A DNA stretch of 64,000 nucleotides from Zygaena filipendulae. Lineage: Eukaryota; Arthropoda; Insecta; Lepidoptera; Zygaenidae. The stretch covers positions 4,838,501 to 4,902,500 of the forward strand of contig OU015660.1 of the NCBI GenBank assembly GCA_907165275.2. Reading direction: 5' to 3'. This document shows, piece by piece, positions 13,211 through 24,796 of this stretch. How positions within the stretch are numbered: position 1 is the stretch's first letter; every line of letters starts with the position of its first letter. The notes below the pieces were generated by a model. It ran no database searches, was not told the origin of the DNA, and saw only the letters and a program-made list of their open reading frames with translations. The position numbers and the translations under genes are program-made.

Positions 13211-14820
13211 AACGCCACCTTTGAGTGAATAGCAGAACTAAAGTAATTTTTCAATACAGAAAAGTACCTAATTTGGTTCAAAATATCTTTATCCAAATTT
13301 GTTCTAAAATAGTAAATAGGAATCGTACATATTCATAAAATTCGAAGTATGATATTAATAACTATGCAGCCCAGTAAAATTCTAACGAAGTTCTGAAAAT
13401 TAAAAGTAAACGTGTGCGTAATTCAAGAAGTGACACCCGACATCCATTAATACAAAGCTTTACGACGCTATAAACCACCACTTGCGGTAGTAAAGTGATT
13501 TATCTCATAAAATAACAGCTGATCGCCGTGATTTCTCACAATACGAGCGAACTCATAATTTTACAGCCAATTTACAAACAATAAAAGTCGTTCTCTTGTC
13601 TTACACGCCCATTTACCCTACGATATCTCCATATTCGACGAGCGGTCGTAACTTTTATTTCCCAATAAAATTGTAGTCCCTCCGGACTGTTGAATAGTTC
13701 TCGCTAACCACATATAGATGTCGCTCAAAGTAAACTACAGCGCCACCTGTGAGGAAGTTAGTGAAGCTTTTTATGGGCTGTGAAGTCATCACGACGTCGT
13801 AAAATAAATGTTTTATGAGAGCGATTGATGCCGCTAGTGTAGCTATGCAGCGTATTGAGGGCTTGTAAACCAAATTTTAGTTTTTAGTCCGTTAAAAAAT
13901 ATTGGAAACGTATTTTTAAATATTTTACGTTATGAAAAAATAATGGAGATACATTGTCGATTATGTCACGTAACGTCACGCCATGCTACTTTAATTTACA
14001 GCACGTTATGACTACAAGAGCCTCCCACTCCTAAACTTTAGTGCGTTTTATCTTAGTGTTTTTCAATAATTTGAAAAAGCCAAAAAAAGCGTCTCTTATT
14101 TATTTTTATTTTCATACCCCGGAAACTATAGGTACCTACGCTTTTGTAACTTTGAGATGCTTGAATGATAATATGAATCATTCAAGTATCGCAAACTATT
14201 GTTTTAAGCTAATAATGAGTAAACAGTTTTATTTATGAAAAAAAGGTTCATTGCCTCATCAACTAGAAATAAGATTAGGCACAAGGTTTCCTTTTATACA
14301 GCTGCTTCGATGTAAATATCGTTAGTTTGCAGGTACAACTGGCTCTCCTTTTCAAGTAAAGAAACACCTGTTTGAGGACTTTTAGGTACCTACCTAGTTC
14401 AACCAATAAAAGCAAAAAGTGGGTGAATGTGCGTGGAACCGCGTAGGTAGACCAGCAAGTTCTAATAATTATGAACATAATTAGGTACCTATTAATGCGG
14501 TAGGTACAAAATAGAAAATAAATGTTAAATAAAAAATAACATTAAAATACCTAGATTTATACGATAGGTAGGTATAGGTAATATTTTTAGTATGAGTAGG
14601 TAAGTAGGGACCTACCTATACATAATACAAACCCAAAATTGGTTAGGTAAACTGAAATTCAGGAGTGTATTATCGTGTTATATGAAGTGCCTGGCAATAT
14701 ACGAAGTGTAAATAGCATCATAAACATTTTCCTTTGTCGACGGATTTTCCCCTACGATGCACGATGCGTGGTACCGTGGCCTGGGGTTTCAACCTATTTT
14801 ATTTAGCGCCACCTAGCGGC
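13211..14820 (-). promoter_or_regulatory. Cluster of CTCF-like motifs, candidate chromatin boundary
   Basis: Three matches to the insect CTCF core AGGTGGCGC lie on the minus strand: 13211-13220 (AACGCCACCT), 13740-13748 (GCGCCACCT within CAGCGCCACCTGTGAGG) and 14806-14814 (GCGCCACCT within TAGCGCCACCTAGCGG). Weaker plus-strand relatives lie at 13715-13726 (TAGATGTCGCTC), 13826-13839 (TGATGCCGCTAGTG) and 15036-15049 (CTAGATGGCTCTAC). Insect CTCF binds such cores, and Hox clusters use CTCF sites as insulators. Position 11-13 kb downstream of the Ubx stop fits a domain border on the Antp side. A minus-strand open frame at 13655-13873 runs through the middle of this block but resembles no gene I know. 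The block could also come from a transposon carrying these motifs. Confidence 0.5.
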
Positions 14821-16384
14821 TATTTACTAAAGTTTTTGAAACATGTTCATCGTACTATCATAAAGGTTTGTAATTAAAATTTATTTAGAAAATTGATTTT
14901 TTTTATAAATTAAGCCAAACTGGAATATATAATATTATAACAGCATACTGTAATTAATATAGTAAGCAATATGGTAAAGTATTATTAAAATACAATATAG
15001 GTACTACATGTAGGATTACTAAAGAGTTCTTGATACTAGATGGCTCTACTTTCCAATATTTCCTACAATAAAGGACAAAATATTATATTATGTATTGGTA
15101 AGTTACCTATTGTTAAAATCACTTAATTTGATGATTTAACTATACCTGTAGGTATAGGTAATATTTAAGAGCTAGAAATCATTTCATTTTAATTAACATA
15201 GAAAGAGCATACGCGATACCACAACCGAGTTACTTTACCTAGGTTTCTATTTTATCGCTACTATAATTTAAGTACTTATAAGTACTTAATATTTACGTAC
15301 GTACAATATAAGGTGATATAAGGTGAGATAATCACTGTTATTTTTTTTAATCTAGCCAAAACTATCTTTTATAATGTGTACCAACCTATTAGGTATGGGT
15401 ATATTATCTATTTATCTTACGGAAAGTAAAGTTATATTATTTCTAGGCGAGTTCATAACTAGATGGGTAGGTAAGTACGAAAAAGTTCCTAACAGGAAGC
15501 CAGAAAATAAATTTAGCTGTATCAGTATAGGTAATGCTCAAAATCTCATTTAAGTCAACAGATAAAAAGTAAAGTAGGATTTTTTTTTGTAAGCGTGAGA
15601 TACTTAAATATGTTTTATTAATGTGCACTCTACCACGCATGCTGCCTCCTCTAATGTATATATAGTAGGTAACACTAAATACTTAGTTATGAACATACGT
15701 ACAAATAAACATTGTTAGTAAAATTTCAAACTTGAAGCCAAATAGATGAACAAAGCTTATCCGCCAAACGTATGGAACAATTTTCCGTAATTTCCATACC
15801 TAATTAGATTCACAAAACCACACTAATCCACCAAAAACCGATCCCAAAAGTTTTCCAACATAAATCCAATCTAAAAAGTTACCCGATATCTGGGGTAATT
15901 ATAAAAGCGGGGAGTGTGACAAATCCCCAAATAAAACAACAAGGAAATAATTCAGAGCATAAATCGCCCCTCTCAGTGTGAATAGAATAGCAATTATTTG
16001 GTTGAGTTGGTAGATACCTTACTTTCGTTTCAAAAACATCTCGCAAGTTGAACTCGAACTCACTTAGTTTTCACTTCTCACATCAGATTTACGCGTATTG
16101 GTAATATGGATAGAATTGATGTTTTAAAAGTTTCCGATTTTCTAACATGATAATGATTGGCGATGATTTACATTTTGGATATTGTAAAGAAATCTAATCC
16201 GATTTTTAAATAAATATAGATGCTAGAATGTTAATACTATTATGAATTATTTATCTATACTTATAGGTACATAATAATGAATCCCTATTTCCGTTGGTCA
16301 CGGCATCACGCGTGACCGGTTAGACCAATTTCGCAAATTCTTTTTTGTCGTGTGTGTTATTGTAAGAAGAAGAATAAAAAAAGT
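14821..16384. other. AT-rich intergenic DNA with palindromes
   Basis: Many TAGGTA/TACCTA motifs. A 22-bp perfect palindrome centred on TTATAA with AAGTACTT arms lies at 15268-15289, followed by ACGTACGTAC and a direct repeat TATAAGGTGATATAAGGTGA. No gene supported. Confidence 0.5.
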
Positions 16385-16562
16385 TTGGAATTCCTGCGGG
16401 AATTCCAAGACTCACGTGAGTGAAACTCCGAAACGGTTGGACCGATTTTGTCGGGACTTTCACTGCTAATTAGCTGATGTTGTAAGGAGTAAATTAGGCT
16501 ACGTTGAAGCTCCTACGGGAATTTCGAAACTCCCGTGGGTGAAACCGCGGGGCACGGCTAGT
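16385..16562 (-). repeat. CCCGCGG-family repeat, short subtype with internal duplication
   Basis: Reverse orientation. AATTCCTGCGGGAATTCC and CACGTGAGTGAAACTCC are followed by CTCCGAAACGGTTGGACCG and then a second AAGCTCCTACGGG, ending GAAACCGCGGGGCACGGCTAG. The head motif appears twice, so a second insertion into, or partial duplication of, the element is likely. Confidence 0.75.
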
Positions 16563-16835
16563 TATCCAATAATATTGTGTCGCAGCTGAAGTTTTACTTT
16601 AGCGATGTTTGCTTACTTTTAGCTGCTAGGCTGATAAGTAGTTAAAAACACGCGTACCTACCTACATAAAAAAGTTAAGTCAAATCTAGACTGTACTTAC
16701 AGACTCTACCGAATAATTTTCTTATAAGTAATGATGTTTTTTATTTAAAAAAGTCGTAGTAAGTCAAAGATATCTATCTACTTGATTGGTTAAATAAAAT
16801 GTTAAAAATTTTAATATTCAATACGTATAATATTC

Positions 16836-17110
16836 ATCACCTGCAGGTGATAGACCGATAAAACATATCTAATAAGATCGCTGAGCGATACAGAAGCGAG
16901 TTTGGCGGCGGCAGTAGGCCGCGTGGTAGTGTCAAATTAGACAACCACTCTTATTAGAACTACCGTTCAGTTCTAGCTTAATATTCCAACTGGATGAAAA
17001 CGGGGTGACGGAGATAATGCCAATGGTTCTACTGTTATTTGTCGGTATATAACAGAGATATGTGAAAAGAGGTCCCGTTACGTTGTTTAATTAATGTTGT
17101 CACGTCTTAA
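16836..17110. promoter_or_regulatory. Candidate element opening with a palindromic double E-box
   Basis: ATCACCTGCAGGTGAT (16836-16851) is a perfect palindrome holding CACCTG on both strands, the Snail/Scratch and bHLH E-box type. It is followed by GATCGCTGAGCGATAC, GGCGGCGGCAGTAGGCCGCG and GAAAACGGGGTGACGGAG, a GC-rich patch without a coding frame. Likely regulatory by composition only. Confidence 0.35.
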
Positions 17111-18046
17111 ATTTCTAAAGCCCTCTGTTGGGTACCGTGTGTGGACCGCGGCATAGTTTGTAACCGTATCTTGTAGAATGTAGATAATATGTTTCTATAC
17201 TTAATTAAGTTCCTTGATAACATTTCGGTAATGTAGGAAGTTGTGTGAAATTATTTTGTTAAGTATTTAACCGTCCGTAAGGGACTTTGGTAATAAAACT
17301 ATCTTTTACTATTCTACGTATATAATGACTACATTTGGAAAATTTATCCAATCCTTTAGTTATATTCTAGTAAAGGCACCTATATGACGCACTTGGAATC
17401 TTAATAATCTACGGTCACAGATTGTATAATATGTTACACACAATTTTCTATATTTACTATCTTTTCAGCGGGGTTTGACCTTCTTTTGCCAAGTGTCGCC
17501 GGTTCAATCCCCGTGTCCATGTAAACATTTAGGTTACGAAAGTTTGAGTTCACTCAGTTTGGTAAGTATACCTACCTATATCTATCTACCCGGTTTGTAT
17601 AGATATATGTATCTATTGGGACCAGATTGTCACAGACTTTTTAATTTATACTTATCAGTACAAAAAGAAGTAAGTACTCAGAACTTAAACTACCACTATG
17701 CTGAGTACCTACCTAGTTCACGAAAACAGATGAAGCAAGTGGGTTAAAACACAAAGAAACTATTGGAACGCACCCAGTAGGAAACTTCGAGTTACGACAA
17801 CTCAAGTGTGAAAACCAGAATGTTGAAACACCTTTGTCATAGATAAAATCTATGAAACGACCAGTTTACTCGCTAATGATATCTAATTCAAAATTTCGTA
17901 TATCATCAGACATATATAATACGAATTTAATAAATACTCATTAAGTGTTTGTCATCTGATATTTACTAAGTTTCTACAGGAAACTATACTAAATTTTCTT
18001 TAACATTTTTTGATAATATACCTAACTAGAGTTTTAGAAACGAAGT
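17111..18046. other. Intergenic DNA, possible SINE B-box
   Basis: CGCCGGTTCAATCCCCG at about 17498-17514 resembles a tRNA-type B box, so the surrounding 17465-17560 may be a SINE relic. No A box or tRNA fold could be drawn. The open frame at 17475-17747 passes through it and is not supported as a gene. Confidence 0.35.
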
Positions 18047-18566
18047 GTCGTCCACTAAACTACATACATTCACAAAACAGGTTGTCAATATATTGCAAAT
18101 AATATACATATTATCACCGTACAATTGTATTTATATATACTTACCGTTAGATTTTAATCTATCTCGCGAGATTCTAGGTATAAACTGTCAAAAGATTGTG
18201 AACCGTAACATACTGCGTATAATTTAATGCAATTAACGCATTATTTTTCGGTAGATTATAATTATGGTTTGGTTAGGTTTGTACCTATTGCTGGCCAAGT
18301 CTCGCGAGCTGAGCGAGCGTATCCAGCGAGCCGCGGCAGCGGCCGGTGTTGCGCTAATGTTCACGATCTATTGATAATTTACAATCTCGTGAGATGGATT
18401 ACACTATAGCGGTTTTTATAATTTTACAGTTACATATACAATATATTTTTAGACAAAAAAAAAGTTTTTCAATCGGCGTGCAAGTCTTGTAAAAAAAGAA
18501 CGTTAGGAAAGATCAATGCATTTTGCGTTAAGTGAACGATTATTATTCGTCCGTTTAGTGGACGAC
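18047..18566. mobile_element. Possible small element bounded by 14-bp inverted repeats
   Basis: GTCGTCCACTAAAC (18047-18060) and its exact reverse complement (18553-18566) lie 520 bp apart. Between them is a CG-rich patch shared with 58240-58327. GTGGACGA recurs at about 19348-19355. No transposase and no clear target duplication were found; the inverted repeat could be coincidental. Confidence 0.3.
18271..18357 (+). repeat. CG-rich repeat shared with 58240-58327
   Basis: GGTTAGGTTTGTACC, CCAAGTCTCGCGAGCTGAGC, GAGCG-type runs and CGGCAGCGGCCGG. A diverged second copy in the intron reads GATTAGGTTTGTACTAGAG, CCAAGTCGCGCGAGTCGAGC and GCGGCTGGCTACGC. I recognise this as a dispersed lepidopteran repeat; its class is unknown to me. 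Confidence 0.6.
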
Positions 18567-18955
18567 TAGCAACAGACTTTTAGAAAATTTTTTAACCTAT
18601 TAAGTAAGTAGTAGGTTAAATATTGACAAGATTAATTTGCTTTATCGTTCACTCCTTTTTAATAAACCTTATATAGCGAGAAAGAATCTCTGATCTAGGG
18701 CAATAAAGAAAGGCCAATAAAGATAAATTAGCGTATCTTCGAGAAGACGGATGGGGGTTGGATTCGACCCGAGTAAGGAAAAAGTTGAGGGGTTCAACCC
18801 TTCCCTGTTTATTTACTCGAAGAGGCCTCTGTCGCCCGAGTTTGATAGAGTCTCTTATTTATTTATACACGCATAAATACTTCAGGCCAATATCTTATGA
18901 TTCTGCAGGTCTTATAATAATGTCAGGGATACTACAGTATAGTGTTGTACGCAAT
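18567..18955. other. Intergenic DNA, no gene seen
   Basis: Contains GATGGGGGTTGG-ATTCGACCCG (about 18750-18771) and CTCTGTCGCCCGAG. No tRNA fold was found around the ATTCGACCC sequence. Confidence 0.45.
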
Positions 18956-19060
18956 ACTAGCTGTACTCCGCGATTTCACCTGCGTTTCATCCATTTAACT
19001 CCGTTATATTTAGTGTTTGATTTCGAACCCTTCATTAGGAACTTCAACCCTTTATTAGTG
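18956..19060 (+). repeat. CCCGCGG-family repeat, decayed head
   Basis: TACTAGCTGTACTCCGCGA, TTTCACCTGCGTTTCATCC, then decayed. Its presence explains the long open frame 18758-19090, which I therefore reject as a gene. Confidence 0.6.
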
Positions 19061-19860
19061 GTCAGCTTTATCAAACTAAATATTCTTTGAGATCGAGTCA
19101 GTAGTTAAGTCAAACGGTCATAATATTTACCTTTGAAGAAAAATTGTAAAAGGTATTATGTAAATAACACGTTTACTTCGGGTTTGCAGTTACGTCTCAC
19201 CGCGCTTCCTCGTACTACCACCCGCGATTGTGCTGCTGCGGATACTGACTGGTTGGTGGTTTGGAAAAGCGCGCTAGGGAGTAGTTGCAAACTACAAACA
19301 AAACTACCTACAAAAAACGCGTAGAATACTTATTGATTGAGAGTTAAGTGGACGATACACTTACTTGTTTTGAGGTTATTATTGCAAGAACATACGAACC
19401 TATGTTTTATTTGCTTGCTTCCATACATTTGTTCACCGGTACAGCAATATATTTTACCAGAAAGATCGACTATAGATAAATAATAACGTATTATAGGTAT
19501 GACTGAGAAACCGATTGAGTCTCGAAATTTATATGATCGAAAACATCGACTCTACATATTGCATCTTTAACGTTTACGTACGAATGCAATTAGATTTATT
19601 TGATTATGAATTAAACTGATAGGAACAACTATTTCAGTTCTTATTATCTAAAACGTTCATGTTTGGAATGACGTAAATATCGGAATCACCAAGGAAATTA
19701 TGTTTATGTTTATGAAATCGCGGGAAACATTCGGGTTTCTTTTTATAATTATAAACAACTTGATTATTAATAATATTAAAATTTAATCTAATAATGTATA
19801 CCTATATACTTTATAGGAGTTAGTTCAAACCTACTCATATAGTTATTTACCAACATCAGC
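19061..19860. other. AT-rich intergenic DNA, nothing recognised
   Basis: A short GC-richer segment at 19170-19290 (TGTGCTGCTGCGGATACTG) has no supported frame. Otherwise A/T-rich. Confidence 0.45.
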
Positions 19861-20015
19861 ACAGGTGGTAATAGCAAACGTGCGCTGACTCAGTAAATAG
19901 ATGCGAATTGACATAAATCACTTTGTGCGCATGCGCGAATTGTACGTGCCCACTGCGCACTCAATTAGCCCAGTGCGATTTCAATTAAAACGCCTACCCG
20001 CGATTTATGACTTTC
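19861..20015. promoter_or_regulatory. Candidate Hox/Exd/Hth-responsive element
   Basis: TGACATAAATCA at 19909-19920 reads TGATTTATGTCA on the minus strand: a TGATTTAT Exd/Hox composite running straight into a TGTCA Hth/Meis half-site. CGATTTATGAC at 20001-20011 is a second, plus-strand match. Between them lie GCGCATGCGCG and CACTGCGCACTC. Such composites are known Hox cofactor sites in insects; binding here is inference. Confidence 0.4.
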
Positions 20016-20398
20016 CTAATTCAAATTCATATATATTTATTGCATGCCTGTGTACAATTATGCTAACGTAAAAATAAAATGTATACAGTTTGACCCGCTT
20101 GGGCGTCTCACGATTATTGGTCCTGCTGAATTGAACATATAAACTGTATTATTAATAATAGAAAATCTCTTTAATATATTTCAATAATAAAAAATTTGTT
20201 TGAGTTTTGCTGCATTATTTATTTGCTCAACATAATCCTATTGATTACTTGAGAATAAAATTATTAAAAATAAAATATTGGATGTTCTTAGGTATAGTTC
20301 AAACACAAAAATGCAAACATTTCCATAAAATATTACGTCGTTAATAATATCGATATTTGAGCACAACATAAACCATATAAGTATGGCCGCGGATTTGG

Positions 20399-20660
20399 TT
20401 TACGACCGTTTTACAACTTCGCACAATTATGTAGACATAACTGGAGCGAGTTTTATTGCCGGTTGGTGTCAAGTCGTAAACTAATAAAGTGGAGATACTG
20501 GTGCGAACAAACCAATAGATAATGAACTTTTATTGGTCAGTTTTACAACGTTCTCCCGACACCCGTAAAGGAGACGTGAATGGCAGTAATGTACAAATAT
20601 CCCACGCCCAGGACATAAAGTGTAGCGACATTTTACCGTCATTGTCTGAAGAGGATACTT
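20399..20660. promoter_or_regulatory. Cluster of posterior-Hox-like sites
   Basis: TTTACGAC (20399-20406) and its reverse complement GTCGTAAA (20473-20480) flank TTTTATTGCC (20451-20460); CTTTTATTGGTC follows at 20527-20538. TTTACGAC and TTTATTG are typical of Abd-B/Cad-class homeodomains. The patch is GC-richer than its surroundings and continues as CGTTCTCCCGACACCCG and CCCACGCCCAGG. No open frame of note. Confidence 0.35.
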
Positions 20661-22214
20661 CGATTGTGTGTTAATTCGGTTTCTGTGTACTTAAAAATCA
20701 TTCTAATGCTACCAGGGGGTTAAAAATCAGACTTCTCCTTGATAAAAGTAAGATATAACTTCAAATAAGGCTGCTAAATATTTTAAAACATTTGTCATCG
20801 TACTATTTCTGTTCAGTAAAAACCTATCATCATAAATTATTTATTCATTTTTGTGGTATTCCATAAATCAATAAGAGACTTATCGATGGACTAAGGATAA
20901 GGCAAATATAAACAACAAGCTTATAATAACCCAAGAAGCTCTGTTGTTGTTACTTGAAAGTTGAAACCGATCACAGTTCACTGTAACACTTGTATCCGTA
21001 TTGACTGCGGCAATTACACTTAAATGACTATTAAGTGGGCAGTCCTGATAGAGATAGTGAAGAATTATTATGCCAACTGTATCCAACAAGTTTCTCTATC
21101 TGTGACAATTTATAATTGTTTGGGACATATGCGTATCGAAGCCCTTTATTGTCCGTGTATTGGTAAATATAGTAACAATATTCCCCAACACGCATAATAC
21201 ATATCTTACTTTGATCCCACATTTCAGTTTGTGAATTGGAAACGAGGAAAATATTGTGGTATATACTTCACACATTAAAACGTAGTATATACATCACATT
21301 ATATATATAGAGACTTTCATGTCTCCAATCCACTGTAAGATAAGCGAAACCCTGCAGTGTTCATCAAACAGTCCGCAGCATTTAGAATTGAAACCTGAAA
21401 CTCTTAATATGCGGAGCAACACGGTGACTTTGAAAACGACTGGAAAAATAATTTATTTTAAAATTTTATAAAGTTTTTTTATACATACCTACCTAATGTG
21501 ATTAGGTAGGTACAAAGATATTTTATGCAATATCATGTTCTTAATAACATAAGCTTTACATCAACTTTTTTAATAACGCCCTGAATTTATCACTGTAAAG
21601 CTCCGAAAAGCTAAAGCCTATATTCACAGAAACAACTTATCCGTCGTTAAAAGTCTCGTTATTCCAAGGATATAAACAACAATTCCACTTTAAAAGGAAC
21701 AAAGTAAAGTCGAGGTACAGTTAAAAGAGTCGTGTGTTGGGTGCAGGAAGGCAGGGCAGGTCGGGTGAGGAGATAGTATCGACGTGGAGCACGAACGTGG
21801 CTTCGGTCCCGGGGACATGGGGACATTCAAACAAACATACACGCACGAATAATAGCTATAGATAATTTCTACTAGTGAATGCAGTTTGAAATAACAAAAT
21901 GAATTTTTATTTTTTTATATTGAGTCTAATACCTATCTTAAAATCTAATACCTACTAACAATAAGTATCAAAACAAAGACCTGCTGGTTTCAGATCCTAA
22001 TAAATCCGAAAGTGGTGGATTTTAACTAAATTAGTGTTTTTTTCAATACAGCACTCATTTCAGTCAAATAAATTTTGTAACCCTTTGGACATTCAAAAAA
22101 AAATTGTTTTTTGTTTTGGCCACACACACCAAAATATACCTACGACACCCAAAAAATATTTGGTGTAGGTATGTCATAGGTATGTCATACGCGCTCGCCA
22201 CAGTTTTATTTACA
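20661..22214. other. Intergenic DNA, no gene seen
   Basis: A GC-rich island at about 21735-21830 (AGGCAGGGCAGGTCGGGTG, GTCCCGGGGACATGGGG) is the only unusual part. Overlapping minus-strand frames at 20880-21222 are incompatible with each other and not supported. Confidence 0.45.
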
Positions 22215-22440
22215 ACTAGTTGTGCCCCGCGGTTTCACCCGCGTTAATTTCAGAGTTCCCGCGGGAATTCCGGGATAAAAAGTACCCTATGTGTTAATCT
22301 GATGTATAAGCTATATTATTGTAAAATTTGATTTAAATCCATCCAGTAGTTTTTGCGTGAAAGAGTAACAAACATTCATCCATCCATTCATCCATCCATC
22401 CACACATACTTACAAACTTTCGCGTTTATAATATTAGGAT
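22215..22440 (+). repeat. CCCGCGG-family repeat, near-complete copy with (ATCC)n
   Basis: The best-preserved head in the window: ACTAGTTGTGCCCCGCGG, TTTCACCCGCGTTAATTTC, TTCCCGCGGGAATTCCGGG, AAAAGTACCCTATGTG, then TCCAGTAGTTTTTGCGTG, a CATCCATCCATTC microsatellite (22374-22402) and the typical terminus TTTATAATATTAGGAT. Confidence 0.9.
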
Positions 22441-23441
22441 ACAATAAGGTCAATTAAAAATAAAAGTTTAAAGTCTACGAATAAGTGCCAATTAGTAAAA
22501 CAGTTCAAGATATTTCTAAAATAAAAACAAAACTAAAAGAAACAAACGCAAGCCTCAACTGAGTTGGCGTCGAGATGTGAAAGCGACTGCGACTCTACAC
22601 AAGAGATCTTTCATCTCCACAGCTGCCAGGACCGGCTGTTTTTGTGTACCTATATATCTATATGTATATGTACCGCAAGTATGCATTCGTGTAGATATAT
22701 GTACTTGCATATAGTACGATCCGATCACCGTGCACCATCCACGAGCTATATACGTACTCACACAGGAGTTTTTTTTAACAAAACGGGTTCTCAACGGGAG
22801 CTCTCTTAATAAAATTGCAATATTTTAATACGATACCAACTCTGAATATAAATGAATTTTTTGTATAGTAATAATTGTATATTACTTACCTGTATTTTAT
22901 TTTTCTTAAAAATGAAAATCTCAGTGTTCGTACATTGATTAATTTAATTCATGAATAATTCAACTTTCGTCTAATTAGGTACCTAGGTAATTCGAAATTT
23001 TGCTGTTGCATTTTATGGTTTAATATCATAATGAATGTTCCAAATTTCGAATGAAAACTTTTGTTCTTTAGTAAAAACTTTTAGGCTAATCCTAATTCGT
23101 TATTTAATAACTATAAATAATAATATAAGTGGTTACCTAGAGTCTTATGTTGAGTCTTATCTACATAAGTGGAATAATTTAATGAAGTTATTTTTAAGCA
23201 CAATTGAAGTAGTTAAGTATCCACATAAAGAAGTCAATTCCATACTTGTAACCCACAATTCGAAAAAAATTGCCTTGAAAATGACAAATAAGGCTTTTCA
23301 AGTAAAATGTAGTCAACTTTATTATAAATTACAAGATCCACAGTAGAAATAAATTGATTATTTTTTATTCATCCATACAAAGTGTTTAGTTTTCATAACA
23401 AGAATCTATGTACCTTTGGATATACATAATATATACGTATT
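22441..23441. other. Intergenic DNA downstream of Ubx, no gene supported
   Basis: Opposing open frames at 22555-22809 overlap on both strands and neither shows a known domain. The plus-strand frame 23035-23346 (103 codons, very rich in K, N, I, L, S) has the composition of chance AT-rich sequence. No gene called. Confidence 0.5.
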
Positions 23442-23580
23442 AACTAGCTGGTGCCCCCGGGAATTCCGAGATAGAAAGTATACTGTCACTCGGATATAAG
23501 TACTGTAGCTTTTTATCAGTGAAAACATTTCCAAATCGGTTCTGTAGTTTTTGAGTTGATCCATTAAAAACAATATTAGA
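23442..23580 (+). repeat. CCCGCGG-family repeat, deleted head
   Basis: AACTAGCTGGTGCCCCCGGG joins directly to AATTCCGAGATAGAAAGTAT, so the TTTCACCCGCG part is missing. It continues with ACTCGGATATAAG and TCGGTTCTGTAGTTTTTGAG. Confidence 0.7.
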
Positions 23581-23919
23581 AAAATCGTATCTTATCTAGT
23601 AGGTGAAAATATTCTTAAAAGTCTAATTACATACATTATCATAAACGTACAAAACTAGCTCTGAATACTTACCTACATATTATACTTTTTAATATTATAT
23701 CCATTATTTTAACACAATTTCCATCAAATTCATTATTTTTCCATTAGTCATAGCATAAAGCAAAAGCAAAAATGCTTTTTAATATTTACTTATGTAAGAA
23801 AAAATCTTGTTAAATAAATTATACAAATCTTAATAACAAAAATAAGAAAACCTAAGTTTTTTTGTCGGTAGGTATTAGTACCTGCCTAATACCTCACTAA
23901 AATTGAGTCGTTAAAAATT

Positions 23920-24060
23920 ACCTCTCGCGATACGCCCGCTCGGCCTACAGAGGGCAACCAATAATTTTTCGTATCGCATAAATAATTATCTGCGATCGTC
24001 GTGTTGGCATACACGCAGTTCGAAGACCGCAAAGATGGCTGCCCCCAAACTTACGTACCG
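23920..24060. promoter_or_regulatory. GC-rich patch with YY1/Pho-like site downstream of Ubx
   Basis: CTCTCGCGATACGCCCG, a CTCF-like CTACAGAGGGCAA (23945-23957), CGTATCGCATAAATAATTA, then AAAGATGGCTGCC (24031-24043), close to the YY1/Pho consensus AAGATGGCGGC. It lies 2.2 kb past the stop codon and might be transcribed as part of a long Ubx 3'UTR. Confidence 0.35.
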
Positions 24061-24796
24061 ATAGCAAAATTTGCTGTTGTAGTAGCTATGTACCTATCTA
24101 TATCTTTAATTTTATTTTTCCATAAGGACGACCTAATTAAATTGGCATTGAAGCTTCTAAAAAACTTAGATTAGTTTAATTTACTACTTTACATAGGTAA
24201 AAAAAAAACTTCATTTATCCGTTTGAAGAACGAGAATTATTCTTCAATAATGTTATATGTAGGTATAATATTATTATACTAAGAAAATTTTATATACTTA
24301 ATCCACAATTTCCCTTTATCAGAGTCAGACGTTTCTTTTATACCTAATACATATTTACAAAAACTTTTCTAATATTATACCTACTATTAAAAATTCACTA
24401 GTCCAGCTAATAATATACAGAAGGAACTAGAATTGTACCCATTTGTATCTCGCAGTTACTTCGCATAACGACTCATTGAATTAGTTTTTCATGTAACAGA
24501 CGACGTGTTCTCAAGTGTTATAACGATACGCTGCGATCTACTTTTTTCTCAATCAAGAATTTAGATTCCGAACCTATTTTAACAACTTGACACGTACACA
24601 TTATACCTACAATTGAACATTTCAAAACAAATATATGCCAACCAAATATAGTAGAGAGTATTCGATTGCTTTTCTTTTGCTAACGCTACCTCGACGGCGG
24701 CTCGAGGAATTCAGTTTTTAGCGAGCGATTGACTCCTTCGTTGCCTTATTCGGTATCGGAGACGAAATGGAATATATTCAGTTTAATTAATAGATG

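Noticed and set aside
13655..13873. 72-codon minus-strand open frame in the CTCF-like cluster
   Set aside because: No start context, splice signals or known domain; it overlaps motif-bearing, possibly transposon-derived sequence.
17498..17514. tRNA-like B box
   Set aside because: No A box and no cloverleaf could be drawn; at most a SINE relic.
18758..19090. 110-codon plus-strand open frame
   Set aside because: Its second half runs through a decayed CCCGCGG repeat (from 18956); no domain.
23035..23346. 103-codon plus-strand open frame
   Set aside because: Composition (K, N, I, L, S) is that of random AT-rich DNA; no motif, no neighbours.
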